Origin: an uncultured Desulfobacterium sp.
Lineage (GTDB): Bacteria; Desulfobacterota; DSM-4660; Desulfatiglandales; Desulfatiglandaceae
DNA length: 42,719 bases
Reading direction: 5' to 3'
Assembly (NCBI GenBank): GCA_900258555.1
Contig: LT984854.1
Span: forward strand, 118,850-161,568
Position numbers and translations under genes: made by a program. The notes beneath the pieces are model-generated. The model ran no database searches. It was not told the DNA's origin and saw nothing but the letters and a program-made list of their open reading frames with translations. Below are positions 7,684 to 15,433 of this stretch, piece by piece. Within the stretch, counting starts at the first letter, position 1. Every line of letters starts with the position of its first letter.

Positions 7684-7697
7684 GCAGGAAGATCAGC

Positions 7698-8531
7698 ATG
7701 AAAGCCCTTATAAAAGACATCATGGCGCCCGCGGTCTGTGTTATACAGAAATTCAGAAAAGAAACACAAGACACCTTTACCCTTGAGCTGTCACCACCGG
7801 AGGAAGGATTCAGCTTCTCACCCGGCCAGTTCAACATGCTTTACATGTATGGTATCGGTGAGGTGCCCATCTCCATAAGTGGAGACCCGGCGGACACCGG
7901 CAGGATTATTCATACCATACGCGCCTATGGTGCGGTGACCAGCAGGATGATGACACTTAAAAAACAGGAAATGATTGGTGTGCGCGGTCCCTTTGGGACC
8001 CACTGGCCCATAGAGGATCTTGTCGGCCGCGATATTCTGCTGGTGGCAGGAGGGATTGGTATTGCGCCCCTACGGCCCGTATTGTTCCACATCCTCAGTA
8101 ACAGGACAAGGTATGGAAAGGTGCTGCTGCTCTATGGCGAGCGGACCCCGGGGGACCTGATATTCAGGAACCAGATCGAGAGCTGGCGCGGCAGGTTCGA
8201 TCTTGAGCTTGAAGTTACAGTGGATAGCGCCCGGGAGGGGTGGCGCGGGAATGTCGGGGTGGTGACGACCCTTATGCCGCGGATCGTGCTCGACCCCTCC
8301 AACACCGCCGCCATGCTGTGCGGGCCTGAGATCATGATGCACTACACCATACAGGAGCTGACCAAGAAGGGCCTAAGAGATGATCAGATATACATATCCA
8401 TGGAGCGAAACATGAGATGCGGCATAGGCCTTTGCGGCCACTGTCAGTTGGGACCCACCTTTGTCTGCAAGGACGGGCCGGTGTTTCTATTAAGTAAGGT
8501 GAGGCATCTGTTCAGGAAGAGGGAGTTGTGA
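7698..8531 (+). CDS. hydG: Group 3b hydrogenase gamma subunit, FAD/NAD(P) reductase
   Basis: 277 residues of the ferredoxin-NADP reductase type, like the dihydroorotate dehydrogenase electron-transfer subunit. A FAD-binding barrel covers about residues 10-105. The nucleotide-binding motif [12 protein letters not shown] lies near 116. A C-terminal [2Fe-2S] site has [14 protein letters not shown] near 239 and a last Cys near 255. It links the hydrogenase to NAD(P)H. It starts 14 bases after the cNMP gene and is separated by 1 base from the small-subunit gene, so translation is probably coupled. Confidence 0.9.
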   Translation: MKALIKDIMAPAVCVIQKFRKETQDTFTLELSPPEEGFSFSPGQFNMLYMYGIGEVPISISGDPADTGRIIHTIRAYGAVTSRMMTLKKQEMIGVRGPFGTHWPIEDLVGRDILLVAGGIGIAPLRPVLFHILSNRTRYGKVLLLYGERTPGDLIFRNQIESWRGRFDLELEVTVDSAREGWRGNVGVVTTLMPRIVLDPSNTAAMLCGPEIMMHYTIQELTKKGLRDDQIYISMERNMRCGIGLCGHCQLGPTFVCKDGPVFLLSKVRHLFRKREL

Positions 8532-8532
8532 T

Positions 8533-9312
8533 ATGGCGACAAAAAAAAGGCCGAAACTCGCGGTATGGAAATTTGCCTCCTGTGACGGATGTCAACTCAG
8601 TCTCCTGGACTGTGAGGACGAGCTTTTGGCCGTGGCCCGGGAGATTGAAGTAGCCTACTTTCCCGAGGGATTCCGGGAGGTGATCAAAGGCCCCTATGAC
8701 ATATCTCTTGTAGAGGGCTCCATCACCACTGCCCACGATGCAGAGCGGATCCATAAGGTGAGGCGCATGTCAAAGACAGTAATCGCCATAGGCGCCTGCG
8801 CTACCTCAGGCGGCATCCAGGCCCTGAGGAACTTTAAGGACGTAAAGGAGTTTGCCAGATACGTTTACCCAAGGCCTGAATACATCTCGACCTTGAGTAA
8901 ATCCACACCCCTGTCGGACCATATCAATGTTGACTACGAACTCAGGGGCTGCCCGATCAGTAAGGTCCAGTTGATTGAGACAGTAAGCGCCTTCTTAAAT
9001 TCCAGAAAGCCCAATGTCCCGTCCCACAGCGTATGCATGGAATGCAAGCGAAAGGGCAATATCTGTGTGATGGTGGCAAAGGGCATCCCATGCCTTGGCC
9101 CTGTCACACACGCAGGATGCGACGCCCTCTGCCCCACCTATAACAGGGGCTGTTACGCCTGCTTCGGGCCTAAGGAGTCTCCCAACACCGGCTCTTTAAG
9201 CCGATGGCTTGGTGAGCGATCAGGCATGAAAGACAAGGACATCATGCGGTCTTTTCGCGGGATCAACGCATATGCAGAGCCCTTTCGCAAGGAGAGCGAG
9301 GCCCATGAATAA
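8533..9312 (+). CDS. hydD: Group 3b [NiFe] hydrogenase small (delta) subunit
   Basis: 259 residues with the proximal cluster motif [12 protein letters not shown] near residue 17, GACATSGG near 95, RGCP near 140, and a Cys-rich C-terminal region ([11 protein letters not shown], then [13 protein letters not shown] and GCYACFGP) for the remaining [4Fe-4S] centres. There is no twin-arginine signal, consistent with a cytosolic enzyme. It relays electrons from the NiFe site to the beta and gamma subunits. It overlaps the large-subunit gene by 8 bp. Confidence 0.92.
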   Translation: MATKKRPKLAVWKFASCDGCQLSLLDCEDELLAVAREIEVAYFPEGFREVIKGPYDISLVEGSITTAHDAERIHKVRRMSKTVIAIGACATSGGIQALRNFKDVKEFARYVYPRPEYISTLSKSTPLSDHINVDYELRGCPISKVQLIETVSAFLNSRKPNVPSHSVCMECKRKGNICVMVAKGIPCLGPVTHAGCDALCPTYNRGCYACFGPKESPNTGSLSRWLGERSGMKDKDIMRSFRGINAYAEPFRKESEAHE

Positions 9313-10606
9313 GACGATAAAGCTTGATTACCTTGCCCGCGTGGAAGGCGAAGGAGGCCTGACAGTGAGGCTTAAAGGGGACGAGGTGGTAGATGCAAGG
9401 TTAAACATCTTTGAGCCCCCGAGGTTTTTTGAGGCCTTTCTCCGCGGAAGACGCTTCTCAGAGGCCCCCGATATCACCGCCCGCATCTGCGGCATCTGCC
9501 CGATTGCCTATATGATGAGCTCTATACAGGCAATGGAGACAGGTTTTGGTTATCATGTGGATGGGATGCTCCGCGAATTGCGCAGGCTGATATACTTTGG
9601 GGAGTGGATCGAAAGCCACGCACTCCACATCTACATGCTGCATGCCCCGGATTTTCTGGGCTACCAGGATGTAATCAAGCTTGCAGGGGATTTTCCCGAG
9701 ATTGTCGAGCGGGGTCTGAAACTAAAAAAACTGGGAAACGATATCATGACGCTGATCGGAGGTCGGGAGATCCACCCGATCAACATAAGGGTGGGTGGCT
9801 TTTACAGGGTTCCCACAAAAAATGAGCTTAACTCCCTAAGCGACCGTATAAAGTGGGCAAGGGAGGCAGCACTTGAGACTGTCCGATGGGTCGCTACGAT
9901 GGAGTTTCCCGACTTTGAGCAGGATTACGAGTTTGTGGCATTACGTCATCCGGAAGAATACGCTGTTATTGAAGGAGACCTCGCCTCCAACAAGGGCCTT
10001 TCCTTTCCCATAAGTGCATTTGAGGAATATATCCGGGAAGACCATGTGAAGCACTCCACATCTCTCCAGGCCTCTGTTAGGGGCAGAGGGGCCTATTGCG
10101 TGGGGCCGATGGCTCGGATCAACATAAACTTTGAAAAACTCTCCGCCCTTGCCAGGGAGGCCGCAAGCGAGGTAAAATTCGGACCGGGTTGTCTTAACCC
10201 GTTTAAGAGCATTATTGCTAGGGCGATTGAGGTTGTGCATGCCTGTGATGAGTCCCTGCGTATTATTGAAGGATATCAGATGCCTGAGATGCCATCAATT
10301 GATTTAACACCCAGGACGGCCACCTGTTACGGCTGCACAGAGGCCCCGCGCGGGATCTGTTGGCACCGTTACAGGGTGGATGAAGACGGGACGATTCTGG
10401 ATGCAAGGATTGTCCCCCCCACTTCCCAGAATCAGCGGGCTATTGAAGATGACCTCCTTCACTTTGTCAGGAAGAATATGGCACTTCCCGAGGACAGACT
10501 GGCGTGGTTGTGCGAACAGGTGGTCAGGAATTACGACCCTTGCATATCATGCTCTTGTCATTATCTTAAGTTGAAGTTTGAAAGGGACCTCGACGGGGAT
10601 ATCTAG
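9305..10606 (+). CDS. hydA: Group 3b [NiFe] hydrogenase large (alpha) subunit
   Basis: 433 residues carrying both NiFe ligand motifs: [11 protein letters not shown] (near residue 60) and DPCISCSCH (near 411). After the final His there is a 14-residue tail ([14 protein letters not shown]), the part that a maturation endopeptidase removes after nickel insertion; that protease is encoded next. I chose ATG 9305 because the family begins just before the conserved VEGEGGL and AAGGAG precedes it; an in-frame ATG at 9272 lies deep inside the small-subunit gene. It catalyses reversible H2 oxidation coupled to NAD(P), and relatives reduce sulfur. Confidence 0.92.
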   Translation: MNKTIKLDYLARVEGEGGLTVRLKGDEVVDARLNIFEPPRFFEAFLRGRRFSEAPDITARICGICPIAYMMSSIQAMETGFGYHVDGMLRELRRLIYFGEWIESHALHIYMLHAPDFLGYQDVIKLAGDFPEIVERGLKLKKLGNDIMTLIGGREIHPINIRVGGFYRVPTKNELNSLSDRIKWAREAALETVRWVATMEFPDFEQDYEFVALRHPEEYAVIEGDLASNKGLSFPISAFEEYIREDHVKHSTSLQASVRGRGAYCVGPMARININFEKLSALAREAASEVKFGPGCLNPFKSIIARAIEVVHACDESLRIIEGYQMPEMPSIDLTPRTATCYGCTEAPRGICWHRYRVDEDGTILDARIVPPTSQNQRAIEDDLLHFVRKNMALPEDRLAWLCEQVVRNYDPCISCSCHYLKLKFERDLDGDI

Positions 10607-10611
10607 CCCGT

Positions 10612-11118
10612 ATGGATCATGCATTTAAAACATGCGGATTCAGACCTTGCGGACCAAGAGGGGCCATAGTTTTAATCGGCGTAGGCAATGAATTCGCTGG
10701 CGACGATGGGGTGGGCCATTATATTGCCCGCAAGTTAAAAGCAAAAGACTTACCAGGCACCCAGGTTGAATTTTTAAACGGAGACCTCTCATCTCTAATT
10801 GAGGCATGGAGGGGTAAGGATAGCGCAATTATCTTTGATGCGGCAAAATCGGGCGCACCGCCGGGAAAAATTTACTGTTTTGAGGCCAGCAGTCAGTCCG
10901 TACCTGGCCGGTTATTCACCCAGTCGAGCCATAAGCTGGGTTTGGCAGAGGCGGTTGAGCTTTCGAGGCAATTGAGCCTTCTGCCGTCATACACTGTGAT
11001 TTACGGGGTCGAGGGAAAAAGTTTTAATTACGGAGTGGGGCTTTCCCCTGAGGTCAAAAATGCCGCCCTCGATGTTGTGGAGCAGGTTACGAGGTATGTC
11101 TTGGGAGGAGAACAATGA
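10612..11118 (+). CDS. Hydrogenase maturation endopeptidase (HycI/HyaD family)
   Basis: 168 residues with GVGNEFAGDDGVG near residue 23 and IIFDAAKSG near 75, the acidic residues that read the bound nickel, plus the SSHKLGL segment near 105. It cleaves the C-terminal tail of the large subunit after the DPCxxCxxH motif. The N-terminal 20 residues before the conserved core are unusual and the RBS is weak, so the start may lie slightly elsewhere. It overlaps the LuxR-type gene by 4 bp (ATGA). Confidence 0.88.
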   Translation: MDHAFKTCGFRPCGPRGAIVLIGVGNEFAGDDGVGHYIARKLKAKDLPGTQVEFLNGDLSSLIEAWRGKDSAIIFDAAKSGAPPGKIYCFEASSQSVPGRLFTQSSHKLGLAEAVELSRQLSLLPSYTVIYGVEGKSFNYGVGLSPEVKNAALDVVEQVTRYVLGGEQ

Positions 11119-11804
11119 TCAAGAAAAAGACCGTCCTGATAGTTGACGACCACCCCTTTATCAGGGAGGGGCTTAAGGCCATCATTGGTCGCATCATTGG
11201 CTCTGAAGCAATGTATGAGGTGGTTGGAGAGGCCTCAACAGGCCACGAGGCCCTGAAATTGGCCAAAGAACTTAAGCCTGATATCTGCCTGATGGACATA
11301 TCTCTGCCGGACCAAAGCGGCATTGAGCTTACCAAGGAAATCGTCCGGCTTATTCCAAAGACAAGGATATTAATCCTGAGTATGCATTCAAAGATTGAAT
11401 ATATAGCCGAGGCAATCCAGGCAGGGGCCTCAGGATATCTTGTCAAGGACTCTGCCTATGAAAAACTCTTGCAGGCACTGGATTGGGTTTCAAAGGGGGA
11501 ATATTACCTGGACACCGCCATATCCGGTCAGGTAGTGAAGCAATTAAGATCTGTCCCCAAAAAAGAAAAGGTGATCACCGACCAGGAATACAGAAACCTG
11601 ACCGAAAGGGAGCAGGAGGTGATGACCATGCTTGCCCAAGGTCTTAATATAGAGGCTATTTCCGAAAGGCTCTTCATAAGCCCCAAGACCGTGAAAAACC
11701 ACCGCGCAAGCATAATGGCAAAGCTTTCAGTACACAGCCACTATGAACTGGTCCGATACGCGGCAAAGCTTGGACTGATTGATGTAGACTTGTGGAAGAC
11801 CTAG
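11115..11804 (+). CDS. NarL/FixJ-type response regulator (receiver + LuxR HTH)
   Basis: 229 residues. The receiver domain has IVDDHPFIREG, the phospho-acceptor Asp in CLMDISLPDQSG (near 58) and YLVKDSA. The LuxR-type HTH (LTEREQEVMTMLAQGL to SPKTVKNHRASIMAKL) begins near 160. Overlap with the protease gene places it in the hydrogenase operon, so it is a candidate autoregulator of it. No histidine kinase is in the window. The stop codon TAG is the second to fourth base of an inverted-repeat element, so the native C-terminus may have been replaced by the insertion. Confidence 0.9.
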   Translation: MIKKKTVLIVDDHPFIREGLKAIIGRIIGSEAMYEVVGEASTGHEALKLAKELKPDICLMDISLPDQSGIELTKEIVRLIPKTRILILSMHSKIEYIAEAIQAGASGYLVKDSAYEKLLQALDWVSKGEYYLDTAISGQVVKQLRSVPKKEKVITDQEYRNLTEREQEVMTMLAQGLNIEAISERLFISPKTVKNHRASIMAKLSVHSHYELVRYAAKLGLIDVDLWKT

Positions 11805-11949
11805 GAGGCTGTCCGAGAATGCCCTTTTACCCAAACTCTTCGTTATGCGCGAAAAAATTATCCTCAACATATCAACCACATGCCTGCGGTAATTCTTTCG
11901 GGCATGCCTCGATTTTGGAAAAAATTGCTATTTTCGGACAGACTCATAG
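11801..11949. mobile_element. MITE-like 150-bp element, copy 1
   Basis: It shares about 87% identity (19 differences in 150 bases, counted by eye, no gaps) with 19102-19251. The ends form a 19-bp imperfect terminal inverted repeat: CTAGGAGGCTGTCCGAGAA at the left against CTATGAGTCTGTCCGAAAA read inward from 11949. It contains no gene. Its first TAG is the stop codon of the response regulator. Confidence 0.8.
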
Positions 11950-11950
11950 G

Positions 11951-11980
11951 GGCAATTTCCAGGCCTCCGAGGAAATTACC
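11951..11980. repeat. Hairpin next to the MITE-like element
   Basis: GGCAATTTCC (11951-11960) pairs with GGAAATTACC (11971-11980) with one mismatch. No T run follows. The stretch from here to 12242 otherwise shows no gene. Confidence 0.45.
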
Positions 11981-12242
11981 CTATACGGTCGGGAAAAAAT
12001 CCTGTTTGCCCCGGGAGTTTTGCCCAGCAAAATGAACCTTTCTCTCTATTTACAAATTCCTAATATTTAGCAAATATTCTCCTAACTCCAAAACACCATA
12101 GATGCTGACGATCATTTTGTGGTCTTGAGATTTCGGATCAACCATACCCGAGCTGAATCTTTGCGTAAGCGCTGACAATTAACATTTGCGCAATACCTCG
12201 GAAAATTTAAAGAGATCTTGTGTTTCAGAAGGAGGAATCTTG

Positions 12243-12449
12243 ATGAAAAAAATAATAATTTTCTTAAAAAACAATGAGATACAAGAAGCTCTCCCTTCGG
12301 TGATGCAGGCTTTATTTCCCGACTGTGAAATCAGTGTGGTTTCCGAAGAGGAAGATTTCATAGGTAACAATCCGAAGCAATGTAATGTCTCAAAAACTCC
12401 GGGTGCGAGCGGGCAGGGGGTGGGGGTCTGTGAAGCACGCCCCTTTTAA
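12243..12449 (+). CDS. Small hypothetical protein, perhaps a truncated receiver
   Basis: 68 codons with a strong RBS (GAAGGAGGAATC) before ATG 12243. It begins MKKIIIFLKNNEIQEAL and resembles the first beta strand and helix of a receiver-like fold, followed by a second strand (CEISVVSEEED). It then runs into Gly/Val-rich sequence without family character. The downstream part may have been deleted. Weakly supported beyond the RBS and the N-terminal pattern. Confidence 0.45.
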   Translation: MKKIIIFLKNNEIQEALPSVMQALFPDCEISVVSEEEDFIGNNPKQCNVSKTPGASGQGVGVCEARPF

Positions 12450-12553
12450 TTTAGATTTAAATAGATTTAAAAATGCAGTTAAGACCTCAAGATTAAGCAT
12501 TTAAAATTATGTCTGAACCGCCCTGTCGTTCAGACGTCATGGGGAGGCGCCAA

Positions 12554-12766
12554 ATGCACATCAACGAAGTAAAAAGAAAAGCAAAGGAGTTGGACATCAA
12601 TACCTACAGGATGAAAAAACAAGAAATGATCCAGGCTATTCAGCAAGCGGAAAACAATATCCCCTGCTTTGGCACAGAAAGGGTAGACTATTGTTATGAG
12701 GATAGATGCCTGTGGAGAAAAGATTGCGTTTCCTCAAATCACAATGCAAGGGTTGAACTTCTTTAA
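12554..12766 (+). CDS. Small SAP-like protein with a Cys-rich tail
   Basis: 70 residues. The N-terminal half (VKRKAKELDINTYRMKKQEM) has the helix-turn-helix pattern of a SAP motif, a short nucleic-acid-binding fold. The C-terminal half has CFGTERVDYC and CLWRKDC, four cysteines that could bind a metal. ATG 12554 is preceded by GGGGAGG (12541-12547) at good distance; an upstream in-frame ATG at 12509 lacks this. Similar small proteins are common in Desulfobacterota. Role unknown, probably DNA or RNA binding. Confidence 0.65.
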   Translation: MHINEVKRKAKELDINTYRMKKQEMIQAIQQAENNIPCFGTERVDYCYEDRCLWRKDCVSSNHNARVELL

Positions 12767-12821
12767 TTTGTACTTAGTTAGGTTAATAGACTCAAGGTTA
12801 AAAGTAAAGAAACCGAGGTCA

Positions 12822-12849
12822 GGAGGGTTTTCGCCCGCAAAAACCTTCT
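12822..12849 (+). terminator. Terminator-like hairpin after the SAP-like gene
   Basis: GGAGGGTTTT and AAAAACCTTC can pair with mismatches around a CGCCCGC loop, followed by a short T-rich tail. It sits between the SAP-like gene and the receiver gene. Moderate support only. Confidence 0.35.
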
Positions 12850-12865
12850 TTCATGAGGTAGTGCA

Positions 12866-13285
12866 ATGTATAAGATATTATTTGTAGATGATGATTACGC
12901 TATCAGATTCCTTTATCAATCCGAATTGGAAGATGAGGGCTATAGCGTAATGACCACGAATGACGTAAGAGGTCTTTCAGGTCACATTAAACAGTTCAAA
13001 CCTGATATCCTCCTCCTAGACGTCAGATGTGGAGAAACCGGCGGCGTGGATGTCCTGAAGGAAATTAAATCAAGACAACGTAACATGCCTGTAATATTGT
13101 GCTCGGCATACGATTCATTCCTGCACGACAACAAGGCGATGGGGGCCGATTATTACGTATCAAAGAGTATAGATCTGACTGAATTGAAATCCACGATAAA
13201 AACCGCATTTGATAAACTTCTGGAAGATGAGTCGAGATATACGCCCGGGCACCATGAACAGCATTCCGTTCCATTATATGTATAA
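12866..13285 (+). CDS. Single-domain response regulator (receiver only)
   Basis: 139 residues. The acidic pocket is FVDDDYAIRF, the phospho-acceptor Asp lies in LLLDVRCGETGG (near 52), the conserved Ser is in LCSAYD, and Lys in YVSKSID (near 97). No output domain follows; the last 20 residues are polar. Such proteins relay phosphate in phosphorelays or act by contact. No kinase is adjacent. The start follows a GAGG RBS. Confidence 0.88.
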   Translation: MYKILFVDDDYAIRFLYQSELEDEGYSVMTTNDVRGLSGHIKQFKPDILLLDVRCGETGGVDVLKEIKSRQRNMPVILCSAYDSFLHDNKAMGADYYVSKSIDLTELKSTIKTAFDKLLEDESRYTPGHHEQHSVPLYV

Positions 13286-13316
13286 ATCCGACTCTTTTTC
13301 TTCTTGAAAATGAGGG

Positions 13317-13514
13317 CTATTCTCCTCTTTCTATAACATAGTGGTATAAGTGCGAGCCGTTTCTTTTGTAGTTAGCAAGACAAACAATGTCCTTTCCGAC
13401 AATAAATGGCTTGTTTAGGCCGTCAACCCACTGCGACACCTCTTTGCTTACAAGCGAAATCCTTTCCGTAAGCGGTATTTTTTTGGATATATTGATGGTC
13501 TTTTCCTCTATCAT
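13317..13514 (-). CDS. Small hypothetical protein
   Basis: 65 residues with a clear RBS (GGAGG) 9 bases before ATG 13514. Mixed alpha/beta composition, no Cys cluster, no membrane segment. The sequence WVDGLNKPFIVGKDIVCLA looks like a beta-rich core. I do not recognise it. It converges with the receiver gene. 13515-13700 shows no gene. Confidence 0.5.
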   Translation of the reverse strand: MIEEKTINISKKIPLTERISLVSKEVSQWVDGLNKPFIVGKDIVCLANYKRNGSHLYHYVIERGE

Positions 13515-13700
13515 GACAGCTTGCCTCCGACCATAAAATCTCTGTAACTACTCAGGTGCCTTCTGCAATTCCTCTTCTAAATTCTGACTCCTGACTACCG
13601 GATTTCAAATAGTTACAAATTTCTTTGACAGACTTAAACTCTATACAATTTTAATAATCACCAAAAGCCTGTTTTCAAGGTTCGAGGAAGCATCCCCGGT

Positions 13701-14729
13701 TTATCCGATCTTTAGGACCTTACCGCCCCTGATCTTTCTCTGTTTGAGTTCTGCAAGCGCCCTGTTTGCCTCGTCAAGGCCGAATTCCTCGACTTCAGGC
13801 ATTAGAGGAATCTGGGCCGCAAGCTCCAGAAATTCGCTTACGTCATTTCTTGCGACATTTGCGACGCTCTTTATTTCTTTTTCAAGCCACAGGTGAACGG
13901 GGTAATCAAGCCCTGAAAGACAGCCCTTGTCAGAGTCCTCTTTGCGAATGGCGTTTATGACCAGCCTGCCGCCGGGAGCCAGGTTTTTAAGGGCCTCTAC
14001 GACCGGCCTCCACACCGGAGTGGTGTCAATAATGCAGTCAAGCCTTTCAGGCGACATATCGTCTGTGTCTCCGGCCCAATAAGCACCGAGAGACCTTGCG
14101 AATTCCCTTTCCTTTTCACTCCGGGCAAAAACAAAAACCCTGGATGCAGGGTATCTTTTCATCGCCATCTTGAGCACAAGATGCGCCGAGGCGCCGAAAC
14201 CGGTGAGACCCAGGGATTGGCCGTCCTTTATGCCGGTCAATCTCAGTGATCTATAGCCTATGGCTCCTGCGCAGAGTAAGGGGGCGGCCTCAGAATCGGA
14301 AAATATCTCCGGGATCTTATAGGCAAAATCCTCCGGGACAGTAGTATACTCAGCGTATCCGCCGTTTGCATCCCTGCCGGTTGCCATGAAATCAGGGCAG
14401 AGGTTTTCATAGCCGTTTAAACAGAAACTGCATCTTCCGCAGGAAGAGTAAATCCATCCGATCCCGACCCTGTCCCCGACAACAAACTTCTTTGCCTTGC
14501 TTCCTGTTGCCTCGACCCTTCCGACAATCTGGTGACCAAGGACAATAGGAAAACGCGGCGGCGGCGTCCTCCCCTCTATTTCGTCCAGCTCTGTGTGACA
14601 GACGCCGCAGGCCGAAACCTTGACCAGAATTTCTTTTTCCCCATAAACAGGCGTAGGGATATCGGCCATTTTAAGGGGCGTTTTATTTTTATCTATGGAA
14701 CTTATCTCATTCAGCACCATTGCCTTCAT
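13701..14729 (-). CDS. Zinc-dependent alcohol dehydrogenase (MDR family)
   Basis: 342 residues. The catalytic-zinc region has CGVCHTE near residue 38 and LGHQIVG near 65, where most family members have GHE; the structural zinc site is CGRCSFCLNGYENLC near 97. The nucleotide-binding fold follows at about 155-290, with GFGASAH in place of the usual GxGxxG. It should oxidise an alcohol or reduce an aldehyde with NAD(P). The RBS GAGGTG fixes the start. It is transcribed away from the UspA gene, with a palindrome in its upstream region. Confidence 0.88.
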   Translation of the reverse strand: MKAMVLNEISSIDKNKTPLKMADIPTPVYGEKEILVKVSACGVCHTELDEIEGRTPPPRFPIVLGHQIVGRVEATGSKAKKFVVGDRVGIGWIYSSCGRCSFCLNGYENLCPDFMATGRDANGGYAEYTTVPEDFAYKIPEIFSDSEAAPLLCAGAIGYRSLRLTGIKDGQSLGLTGFGASAHLVLKMAMKRYPASRVFVFARSEKEREFARSLGAYWAGDTDDMSPERLDCIIDTTPVWRPVVEALKNLAPGGRLVINAIRKEDSDKGCLSGLDYPVHLWLEKEIKSVANVARNDVSEFLELAAQIPLMPEVEEFGLDEANRALAELKQRKIRGGKVLKIG

Positions 14730-14763
14730 CTCAACACCTCATAACCCGTAGCAATTCTGCGAA

Positions 14764-14791
14764 AACAATTTAGAAATATTTCTAAGTTGTT
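14764..14791. promoter_or_regulatory. 28-bp near-perfect palindrome upstream of the alcohol dehydrogenase
   Basis: The left half AACAATTTAGAAAT and right half ATTTCTAAGTTGTT are reverse complements with one mismatched pair. It lies 35-62 bases before the ADH start in the divergent ADH/UspA region, a good position for an operator of a dimeric regulator. It is AT-rich and could also be a hairpin. Confidence 0.5.
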
Positions 14792-14912
14792 TTTCCAAAA
14801 TGTGGACATCAAAATCCATTATTTTGTATAATATATTAAATTCATTGATATTAAAATAAAAAACCCGCCTGGCATGTTTAATGCTGATATTTGATGTCGG
14901 TAGTATATGTAC

Positions 14913-14939
14913 TTGAAAAATCGTGTGTTATGGTATAAA
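14913..14939 (+). promoter_or_regulatory. Possible promoter of the UspA gene
   Basis: TTGAAA (14913-14918) and TATAAA (14934-14939) with a 15-base spacer, shorter than ideal, end 14 bases before the UspA start. The RBS GGGAGG then follows. Confidence 0.35.
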
Positions 14940-14953
14940 AAGGGAGGCTGGTT

Positions 14954-15409
14954 ATGGTGCAAATAAAAAATATCCTTGCAGCAATAGACTTCTCCGAATA
15001 CTCAAACGAGGTGATGGGATATGCCGTCTGCCTGGCTGAATCTCTAAAGTCCCGATTGATTGTTGTCAATGTTATTAATCAGCGTGACATCACCGCAATG
15101 AGAACGATCATTCAGAGCCGGGTGGATATTAATGTGGATGAATATGTGCAGAAGGAAAGAGAAAGGCGTATCCAGGAAGTCCAAAATTTGTTACTCTCAA
15201 ACAAGGGTTCTCATCTCACGGTCAATACCGTTATCAGGATTGGCGTCCCTTTTGTTGAATTGTTAGATGCCATTAAAGAGGAAGGTATTGACTTGGTGGT
15301 AATGGGCTCAAAGGGTCGCACCAATGTGGCGGATGTACTTTTCGGCTCTACAGCGGAAAAGGTGTTCCGCCGTTCTCCGGTTCCGGTAGTCAGTATACGT
15401 CGAAGATAA
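14954..15409 (+). CDS. Universal stress protein (UspA family)
   Basis: 151 residues, one Usp domain. The N-terminal [14 protein letters not shown] and the C-terminal nucleotide-binding motif [16 protein letters not shown] (G-2x-G-9x-G-S) indicate an ATP-binding Usp. It lies 24 bases before the 1003-residue membrane protein on the same strand; a second Usp follows that gene. The RBS GGGAGG is good. Usp proteins respond to energy limitation, redox change or growth arrest. Confidence 0.92.
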   Translation: MVQIKNILAAIDFSEYSNEVMGYAVCLAESLKSRLIVVNVINQRDITAMRTIIQSRVDINVDEYVQKERERRIQEVQNLLLSNKGSHLTVNTVIRIGVPFVELLDAIKEEGIDLVVMGSKGRTNVADVLFGSTAEKVFRRSPVPVVSIRRR

Positions 15410-15433
15410 ACCGAACACTGTTATTTTGGTTTT

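Noticed and set aside
9272-9304. Upstream in-frame start for the hydrogenase large subunit
   Set aside because: It would overlap the small-subunit gene by about 40 bases and adds residues not seen in the family; ATG 9305 has AAGGAG.
11792-12070. 92-codon open frame across the repeat element
   Set aside because: It begins inside the response regulator gene and is made mostly of the repeat; no RBS.
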